From positions 186,001 through 250,000 of the forward strand of contig CAVWNY010000007.1 in NCBI GenBank assembly GCA_963756545.1: a stretch of 64,000 nucleotides of DNA, given 5' to 3'. The translations under genes and the position numbers were made by a program. This document shows, piece by piece, positions 57,785 through 64,000 of the stretch (position 1 is the stretch's first letter; each line of letters begins with the position of its first letter). Under the pieces are notes generated by a model. The model was not told the origin of the DNA, made no database searches, and was given only the letters and a program-made list of their open reading frames with translations. The DNA is from DATFDN01 sp963756545. GTDB taxonomy: Bacteria > Pseudomonadota > Alphaproteobacteria > Acetobacterales > Acetobacteraceae.

Positions 57785-58035
57785 CGGCTGGGCCGGCTCC
57801 ACTTTTCACTATGCGAGCCGGCCTCGACCCAACTGAGCCATCGGACGTCCGGATGCTGGATCCCAAAAGCGGTCATTCTCCACCAGAACCGAGGATGGCT
57901 CAGCGCCCCTCTCCGACGGACAGATTGATGTGCGCTGATGTCATAACCGACGTTTGCTTACGCGCTTCCTCCGCTAATTGACCCCTGCTCCCAAGCGCTT
58001 GCAGACTGGCGCTTGGCTCCGGCAGGCCAGGTGCA

Positions 58036-59312
58036 ATGCAGCTCGTCTTCTTCTCCCACAGCTATCGAAAGGAGGATGCGGCGGTCGTCCGCTATTTCAG
58101 CGAGCTGATCCGCGTCGACGGGCTGGTTCCGATCCTCGATCCGCCATCCGACGCGGTCAATGCCGCGCGGCTGCAGCGCCACTTGCGCGACAGCGACGGC
58201 ATGGTCGTGGTGCTTACGCGCCGCGACGCCAGCGCGTCGCCACACATCCTGTTCGAAGCGACGCTATGTTTGCAGGCGCGCAAGCCGCTGCTCGTGTTCG
58301 TCGAGGACACGGTGTCGGAGCTGCTGCCGCCGCGCCTGCTACGCAGCCGCTTCTCACGCAGGTGGTATTTCCGCCAGGTGCGGGACCATCGCCAGGCCCT
58401 TCAGCTGTTCCGCGCCTATCTTGGTGCCGAGCCGCCGCCGCGATACCAGCCGACGTCGAGCCGCCAGCGCTGCCTGGTATCGGGTGCCGGACTGCTCGGA
58501 ACCGGCGCAACTGAGGCACTCGCGGAAGTGATCGACGGAGAAGGCTATGAGCTGGTCCTCAATCACGGCGACCAGTGGAAACAGCAGGGTGGCGTATCGT
58601 TGTCCGAGCATCTATCGTGCGCCGATCTCGCCGTCGCATTGGTTGACAGCCAGGCGCCGGCCGATCAGTTTCTAATGGGTGCGATCCGATCCGCCTTCAT
58701 CCCGACGATCACTTTTACCGCGGACCCGGGATGGTATCGCGATCCCGCTAACCGGACGACTACCATCCGGCAGCCACCGATCTCGCCGAGATTTCTCGCT
58801 TCCAGCAGGATCTGCGGCGCCAGCTCGCGCTATTCGACCAGACGTTCGTTGGGCTTGACACGCACGAGGAGGTCGAGAGGTATGTTGACCTGCTGATGCG
58901 CACTTCGGGGCCGGCCGGAAGCTACGACAAGAATATCCGAGGCATTTTCGTGCAGGAGCTCACCATGGGAGACAATTACAAAGTCGGCCAGGGCATGGCG
59001 GTCGGGCCCGGCGCCCAGGCCAGCCACGGCACGTTCCAGCAGGTCTGGAACGAGGGGGGCAGCAAGATCGACCTCGCGCAGCTCGCCGCCGAGCTCGCGC
59101 GGCTGCGCACCGCGTTGCGCGCCGAATCGACCAGCGCCGAGCAGGACGTGGCGATCGGCGCGATCGCGCAGGCCGAAACCGCCGCCGTCGCGGAGGACGG
59201 CCCCGGTGCGCTCGCCCATTTGCGCAATGCAAGTAAGTGGGTGCTCGGCGTGGCGGAGAAGATCGGCGTCGGCGTCGCCGCCGGCGCGATCAAGACTGCG
59301 CTCGGCCTCTAG
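58036..59312 (+). pseudogene. TIR-domain multidomain protein, one-base frameshift
   Basis: The N-terminal 135 residues form a TIR-like domain: VFFSHSYRKEDAAVVRYFSE, then SDGMVVVLTRRDASASPHIL with Glu74 at the catalytic position of NAD-cleaving TIR enzymes. Residues about 145-235 (RCLVSGAGLLGTGATEAL, ADLAVALVDSQAPADQFLMG) look Rossmann-like, perhaps SLOG. At 58752 one C is missing; restoring it joins this frame to EISRFQQDLRRQLALFDQTF, HEEVERYVDLLMRTSGP and a small C-terminal domain (MGDNYKVGQGMAVGPGAQAS, helical to KTALGL). The downstream frame also has its own ATGs, at 58896 (TGATG overlap) and 58965 (AGGAG upstream), so it might be made separately. Confidence 0.68.
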
Positions 59313-59379
59313 AGTCCGAAGCTGGCCCGCAGCTCGCGACCAAATCCGGATGGGAGTCTTTCTTGCTGGCGCGATCTAG

Positions 59380-60307
59380 GGCCTGTCGTCAATCCCGACC
59401 AGTTGCTTCCCAATTCGGCGCCGGCTCGGTGAGTCCGGATTGCAACATTCGGCGGTAATCAGCATCACGTGACGAAATAGCCGATTCCGGCGCGGCGGGT
59501 TTCTCAATTCGTAGGCGGTCAGCTTTGGGGAGCTGACCGATGCGCCGCTACGGACTTCGCGACGACCAGTGGGACCGGATCAAGGACCTGTTGCCGGGAA
59601 GCGAGGGGTGGGTCGGCGTGACCGCGGCGGACAACCGCCTGTTCGTTGAAGCGGTACTCTACCGCTACCGAGCCGGTATTCCCTGGCGCGATCTGCCGGA
59701 TCGCTTCGGCGACTGGAAGAACACCCATCGGCGTTTCAGCCGCTGGGCGAAATCCGGGGTCTGGAAACGGCTGTTTCAGCATCTCGCCGCCGATGCCGAC
59801 AACGAATACGCGATGCTCGACAGCACCATTGTGCGAGCCCATCAGCACAGTGCAGGCGCTAAAAAAAAGACGATGAGGACCAAGCCATCGGGCGCTCGCG
59901 GGGCGGATTGAGCACCAAGATTCATACCATGGTCGATGCGCTCGGCAATCCGGTCGGTTTCCATCTGACCGGTGGCGAGGCGCACGACCTGGTGGGTGCC
60001 GACCGCCTGTTGCCGGATATGCAGGCCGAGGTGTTGATCGCCGACAAGGCATTCGACGCCGACGAGCGGGTCATTGAGCCGCTGGCGGAAGCGGGCAAGA
60101 CCGTCGTAATCCCGCCAAAGGCTAATCGCCGGGTGCCCCGCAGAATTCGATCGCCATGTCTACAAGGAACGCCACCTGATCGAGAACTTCTTCGCGAAAC
60201 TCAAGCAGTTCCGCGCCATCGCCACACGCTATGATAAGACCGCGCGCAACTTCCTCGCTGCCGTCTACCTCGCCGCCAGCGCAATTTGGCTCAATTGACG
60301 ACAGGCC
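59380..60307 (+). mobile_element. IS5-family insertion sequence, copy 1
   Basis: A 928-bp element with 13-14 base terminal inverted repeats (GGCCTGTCGTCAA and its complement) flanked by CTAG on both sides, a 4-base target duplication of the IS5 type. The transposase starts at ATG 59540 and spans two overlapping frames (59540-59911 and 59908 on) joined at a run of eight A's at 59861-59868, as in IS5 elements that use programmed frameshifting. The 3' part (EFDRHVYKERHLIENFFAKL to AIWLN) needs a further shift near 60147, so this copy is probably defective. Confidence 0.88.
59540..60298 (+). pseudogene. IS5-family transposase, copy 1
   Basis: A DDE transposase. The first frame (YGLRDDQWDRIKDLLPG, GIPWRDLPDRFGDW, AMLDSTIVRAHQHSAG) includes the first catalytic Asp, in LDSTIVRAHQH; the second (LSTKIHTMVDALGNP, IADKAFDAD) has the second Asp. 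The catalytic Glu region (ERHLIENFFAKLKQFRAI) lies in a third frame, which one base at about 60147 displaces. The A8 run at the first junction is likely a real frameshift site; the second break is likely a defect. Confidence 0.8.
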
Positions 60308-60311
60308 CTAG

Positions 60312-61240
60312 GGCCTGTCGTCAATCCCGACCAGTTGCTTCCCAATTCGGCGCCGGCTCGGTGAGTCCGGATTGCAACATTCGGCGGTAATCAGCACCAC
60401 GTGACGAAATAGCCGATTCCGGCGCGGCGGGTTTTTCAATTCGTAGGCGGTCAGCTTTGGGGAGCTGGCCGATGCGCCGCTACGGACTTCGCGACGACCA
60501 GTGGGACCGGATCAAGGACCTGTTGCCGGGAAGCGAGGGGTGGGTCGGCGTGACCGCGGCGGACAACCGCCTGTTCGTTGAAGCGGTACTCTACCGCTAC
60601 CGAGCCGGTATTCCCTGGCGCGATCTGCCGGATCGCTTCGGCGACTGGAAGAACACCCATCGGCGTTTCAGCCGCTGGGCGAAATCCGGGGTCTGGAAAC
60701 GGCTGTTTCAGCATCTCGCCGCCGATGCCGACAACGAATACGCGATGCTCGACAGCACCATTGTGCGAGCCCATCAGCACAGTGCAGGCGCTAAAAAAAA
60801 GACGATGAGGACCAAGCCATCGGGCGCTCGCGGGGCGGATTGAGCACCAAGATTCATACCATGGTCGATGCGCTCGGCAATCCGGTCGGTTTCCATCTGA
60901 CCGGTGGCGAGGCGCACGACCTGGTGGGTGCCGACCGCCTGTTGCCGGATATGCAGGCCGACGTGTTGATCGCCGACAAGGCATTCGACGCCGACGAGCG
61001 GGTCATTGAGCCGCTGGCGGAAGCTGGCAAGACCGTGGTAATCCCGCTAAAGGGCTAATCGCCGGGTGCCCCGCAGAATTCGATCGCCATGTCTACAAGG
61101 AACGCCACCTGATCGGGAACTTCTTCGCGAAACTCAAGCAGTTCCGCGCCATCGCCACACGCTATGATAAGACCGCGCGCAACTTCCTCGCTGCCGTCTA
61201 CCTCGCCGCCAGCGCAATTTGGCTCAATTGACGACAGGCC
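60312..61240 (+). mobile_element. IS5-family insertion sequence, copy 2
   Basis: A 929-bp near-identical copy in direct orientation, starting right after the CTAG that ends copy 1, with a further CTAG at 61241-61244. It has the same inverted repeats and A8 run. A handful of base differences separate the copies, and an extra G near 61056 introduces a stop (PLKG then TAA), so the transposase is broken. Confidence 0.88.
60472..61231 (+). pseudogene. IS5-family transposase, copy 2
   Basis: Same protein as copy 1 up to IADKAFDADERVIEPLAEAG, after which the frame ends early at a TAA at 61057-61059. The C-terminal catalytic Glu segment survives in the DNA but is out of frame. The first frame (60472-60843) and second (60840-61058) meet at the A8 run. 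Confidence 0.78.
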
Positions 61241-61505
61241 CTAGCATAAAAATTTCAACTTGGGGTGAGCGTCAGCGGCGTCTGGTTCAGCGATGTCGCC
61301 GCCGACAAGCAGACCGGCTGCAATCGACCAACTCCGACGCGTGTTGCGTCTGCTTTAGCCAGCAAGCACCCCGAAACCGGATAGTCCACTTCCGACCCAG
61401 AGTCGGACCGATTTCGACCCAACTCGCTCGTTTTCGACCATTTGTATCTGACTGCAAGCGGACATCCGTCAAACCAATCAAGGCGGACAAAAAGGCGTTT
61501 CGTTT

Positions 61506-63290
61506 TCAGATCGGTGTCTCTGGTGTAGCATCGGAGGCGCCGGATGAGCGTTCGCCTTTGTCGCTATGCTCTGGCCCTGCCTCTGCTGCTCCGGCGGCCT
61601 TTCCTTTTTGGTTAGGCTCCTTCATGAAGGGCCGCATGTCGCCCAACGCATGATATCGGTCCGCAAGATAGGTGATGTCGATACCAAGGTCCCCAAGCGT
61701 GTGCAGGAGTAGCAGGCCAGTGATGGCCCGCACTTCTAGCGAGAAGCTCAGCACCTCGTCCTTGCCCATTTGAGGCGCGGCATGGAAAAGCTCTCCCCTT
61801 CTGTCTTGGATGTGACCAGCGAGTTCGGGTGCGAAGCAAAAGCCCTTGCTGTTTACGACCTCGATGGCCCGTGTGAGCAGGATTTTGAGACCCGGTGTCT
61901 TCTTGCTCTTGATAGTGACGTGCTTTTTGGGGAACTCGCGGATCGCCTCCGAGGGAGACGCATCGATCCAGGCGAGGAAATCGTCCTTCGCTTGGATGTA
62001 GCTCTCCTCCTCACCTGATTTGTATCGACCCTGCACGTAGCTATCGAGGACGGGCATCGTAACCGCAAACCGGTCGTTGAGGTTGCGGGAGAAGAACCTA
62101 CTGAATTCGACCGCGTGGATCCGGTCAAGGATGTCATTCTCTTGAGCGGGGAAACGTTCGAGAATGGAGGGGAGCTCCGCACCGGCAATCCCGTTCAGGT
62201 GCACGCAGTTTAAGGGGTGAGGTGCTTCACCTCCGCTACAGTCGACGTTGCCGATTTCTAGTGTCCCGTCGTAATTCCACTCGATGTCTCCTGCTTTGAG
62301 TTTGTTGGCGATCCAGGTTGTGAAGACAGGGTAGGGCCCCCTGAAGCCGACAAGGAAGCCGAATAGCCTCTCCAGGCCGAAGGCTAAACTCATGACCTCA
62401 TTAATAGATTTGGGCTTTTCGAACTCGACCTTGAAGACTGTCGCCGAGTGCAAGGAACTGGAGCGAAGCTTAGAGGCCAGTCGCGCGGTCCGGGTGACCG
62501 TTACCTGGCCGAACGATCTGACGGTGAACGTATTGGTCACGCTGGGTTTGATATCGACCGTCGGCGTTCGGGTCTTGCGATTGAAGTTATGGTCGAAGGT
62601 CGGCTTACCGTACCAAGCGTCAAGAGCCTCCGACTCGAAAGCAAAGCCCAGGAACTTTTGTTCGTCCCCATCCTCAGCAGGTATGTCCGAAAGCAAGGCC
62701 TGGAATTCACCTGTGATGATCGTGCGCTGGGACTTGTTCTTGACGTCCAGCCTGCCTGGATCGATGCGCTCGATGATGGGCCGGATCAATGTACAGGGCT
62801 TCTGGTGGTCAAGCAGCCCAATCACGTTGTTGGCGTCTTGGAACGGCTCCTGGCGGTACAAGTCCGCGTGGTCGACGGGCCTGACTAGCTCGAAGAGCCA
62901 GGAGGACTTGGCTGCCACGTCCCGAGTGATTTGCCCTACCCAAGGCTCCTTCAAGCCGTCCGGGTCCGGGATTATGATCCACATCGTGTTCTCCAAAGGC
63001 AAGGCGCCTCTCCCCACGAGATAGTTGCTGCAGAAAAGCTGAAGCAGGTCCCTGCCATTTACGGCGTTCGCTGAAAGTCTGCTTTGCTGATCGTTCACCC
63101 AGTAGCGGACTGTTTTAAAGCCACCCAATTCCGCTGTAAGCGTCTCCCTCGCTCGTCCGCTTAGGGCGAGGCCGACTAGGATCGTTGACCGACCGACATG
63201 GGCGCGGAGCGGACATATCAATCGTACGCGCGACGGACTTCTTCTTTGGGTCAGCTGCGGGCGGCCGCGACCGGCGGCCCAAACGTCCAC
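61506..63290 (-). CDS. ApeA-like HEPN abortive-infection protein
   Basis: A 594-residue protein. The middle region (KFLGFAFESEALDAWYG, FKVEFEKPKSINEVMSLAFG, LERLFGFLVGF) resembles ApeA N-terminal domains, and the C-terminal 150 residues are helical with RRGELFHAA, an R-x4-H motif (Arg498-His503) of HEPN RNases. ApeA proteins halt phage growth by RNA cleavage. The tail after residue 550 is low-complexity. The N-terminal start is uncertain; the first ~80 residues are arginine-rich and may be non-coding. Base composition is lower in GC than the core genome. Family call is by pattern, not by search. Confidence 0.55.
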   Translation of the reverse strand: MDVWAAGRGRPQLTQRRSPSRVRLICPLRAHVGRSTILVGLALSGRARETLTAELGGFKTVRYWVNDQQSRLSANAVNGRDLLQLFCSNYLVGRGALPLENTMWIIIPDPDGLKEPWVGQITRDVAAKSSWLFELVRPVDHADLYRQEPFQDANNVIGLLDHQKPCTLIRPIIERIDPGRLDVKNKSQRTIITGEFQALLSDIPAEDGDEQKFLGFAFESEALDAWYGKPTFDHNFNRKTRTPTVDIKPSVTNTFTVRSFGQVTVTRTARLASKLRSSSLHSATVFKVEFEKPKSINEVMSLAFGLERLFGFLVGFRGPYPVFTTWIANKLKAGDIEWNYDGTLEIGNVDCSGGEAPHPLNCVHLNGIAGAELPSILERFPAQENDILDRIHAVEFSRFFSRNLNDRFAVTMPVLDSYVQGRYKSGEEESYIQAKDDFLAWIDASPSEAIREFPKKHVTIKSKKTPGLKILLTRAIEVVNSKGFCFAPELAGHIQDRRGELFHAAPQMGKDEVLSFSLEVRAITGLLLLHTLGDLGIDITYLADRYHALGDMRPFMKEPNQKGKAAGAAEAGPEHSDKGERSSGASDATPETPI

Positions 63291-63576
63291 GTTCCACCAG
63301 GGCCATGGGAAAACGCAATCACCATCGCCGCGTGCGTAATCCTCTTCATGCCCGCCCCCGCGCGGCGTTCCGGAGGGGAATCATCGCGACCTTTCGGCAG
63401 TTGTTCGTTGTCTATTAGGTACGACGTTTCCACACGACCTGCACCCGATGCGGCCATCGGGGGCTTCGTCCGGGGATCGGCGCGGGCGACGATCTGAAGG
63501 CTGCCACGCCCGGGCGGGCACCATGAGTGGTAAGCAGATCCTGCACAGCGACACACTCGCGTGCGACAGAGCCGTT

Positions 63577-64000
63577 TCACTCCAAATCAATTTTTGGCTT
63601 GGGCTCCTGCTTCTCTTCCCGCACGGGATCCGGAAAGCTGTCTGCAGCGAACATGATGACGGCTGTGGCAACCCCGATCGTCACTCCCAGCAGCCAATAG
63701 GACGTGCCGATCGCCAGCCCGGCCGCCCCGGTGATCCAGATCGCGGCCGCCGCTTTGATGCCTTTGACATCGAACCCACTCTTGAAAATGACAGCGCCGC
63801 CCAGAAAGCCGATGCCCGACAGGAATCCTTGGAGCGTGCGACTGACCGAGCTGGCGTCGGTTGCCATGAGCCTTTCCGCTAACAACATGTAGGTTGCGCT
63901 ACCCATCCCAACCATTATCATGCCGGCAATGCCGATCGGCTTGTGGTGCGCTCGGCGCTCGAACCCTATAAGGCCGCCGAGGACGCCCGCGGCACCGAGC
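63577..64000 (-). CDS. MgtC/SapB family membrane protein (5' end outside the window)
   Basis: The last ~140 residues of an MgtC-family protein, reading off the right edge. GVLGGLIGFERRAHHKPIGI and MVGMGSATYMLL, then FLSGIGFLGGAVIFKSG and KGIKAAAAIWITGAAGLAIG are typical of the MgtC membrane domain. MgtC proteins modulate P-type ATPases and phosphate or magnesium balance. The start lies beyond 64000; the last residues (EKQEPKPKIDLE) form a short charged tail. Confidence 0.87.
   Translation of the reverse strand, partial: LGAAGVLGGLIGFERRAHHKPIGIAGMIMVGMGSATYMLLAERLMATDASSVSRTLQGFLSGIGFLGGAVIFKSGFDVKGIKAAAAIWITGAAGLAIGTSYWLLGVTIGVATAVIMFAADSFPDPVREEKQEPKPKIDLE

Noticed and set aside
54437..63290. 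CRISPR array or prophage
   Set aside because: No regularly spaced direct repeats and no phage structural, portal or terminase genes are present; only transposase and integrase remnants.
63251..63580. Possible small protein between the ApeA-like gene and the MgtC gene
   Set aside because: A 109-codon frame exists on the minus strand, but it has no recognisable domain or clear start, and the composition is like that of shadow frames.

Overview
The window is about 64 kb of GC-rich chromosomal DNA from an alphaproteobacterium. The lipid A/Kdo genes (LPLAT, waaA, lpxK), the tadA/rluB/rsmD neighbourhood, the xseA|purD divergent pair, strong GC bias and many small palindromic intergenic repeats suggest Rhodospirillales, most likely an Acetobacteraceae-like organism. 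That placement is an inference from gene content; no 16S rRNA gene is present.

Layout. (1) 0-11.4 kb is mostly housekeeping: a 1-Cys peroxiredoxin, an AidB-like acyl-CoA dehydrogenase, cysK, prfC (frameshifted), rpsD with a clear sigma70-type promoter, an AsmA-like protein, an ATP-dependent DNA ligase, a membrane protein and a beta-lactamase-fold serine hydrolase. (2) 11.4-15.1 kb is a compact four-gene set (acyl-CoA dehydrogenase-like, PIG-L deacetylase, NodS-type methyltransferase, family 2 glycosyltransferase) that looks like a small biosynthetic or modification pathway of unknown product. (3) 15.2-31 kb holds a HAD hydrolase, LPLAT-waaA-lpxK, a CPA2 antiporter flanked by two paralogous small membrane-anchored proteins, xseA (frameshifted), purD, an isonitrile hydratase-like protein, tadA, a GATase, rluB and rsmD. 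(4) 29.5-39 kb is catabolic: two Gfo/Idh/MocA oxidoreductases, an SDR, a RraA-like aldolase, an MFS permease, and a three-subunit molybdenum hydroxylase with its own MoaD-like protein. (5) A tRNA-Thr(CGT) at 39.06 kb is followed at once by a 5'-truncated peptidase pseudogene and a 12 kb block for uptake and CoA-dependent breakdown of an unknown organic acid or amide: RidA, RidA-duplicate, DUF1028, CoA transferase, two acyl-CoA dehydrogenases, NDP-forming acyl-CoA synthetase, TauD-like dioxygenase, NIPSNAP-like protein and two MFS permeases. (6) From 52.5 kb to the end the character changes: long non-coding stretches, a decayed lyase, remnants of an IS110 element and a tyrosine recombinase, two tandem IS5-family copies, and three proteins that look like antiphage or abortive-infection effectors: a predicted PD-(D/E)XK-like protein with a C-terminal membrane anchor, a TIR-domain protein, and an ApeA-like HEPN protein. 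The window ends inside an MgtC-family gene.

Two themes stand out. First, many genes that should be intact carry one single-base frameshift each (prfC, an acyl-CoA dehydrogenase, xseA, an MFS permease, the TIR gene), which points either to base-level sequence errors or to ongoing decay. Second, small palindromic elements are common, and two copies of one family lie inside coding sequences of two different methyltransferases (the NodS-like enzyme and RsmD), translated in different frames without breaking the host gene. The two small paralogs beside the antiporter share sigma70-like boxes placed so that transcription would start at an ATG, suggesting leaderless mRNAs.
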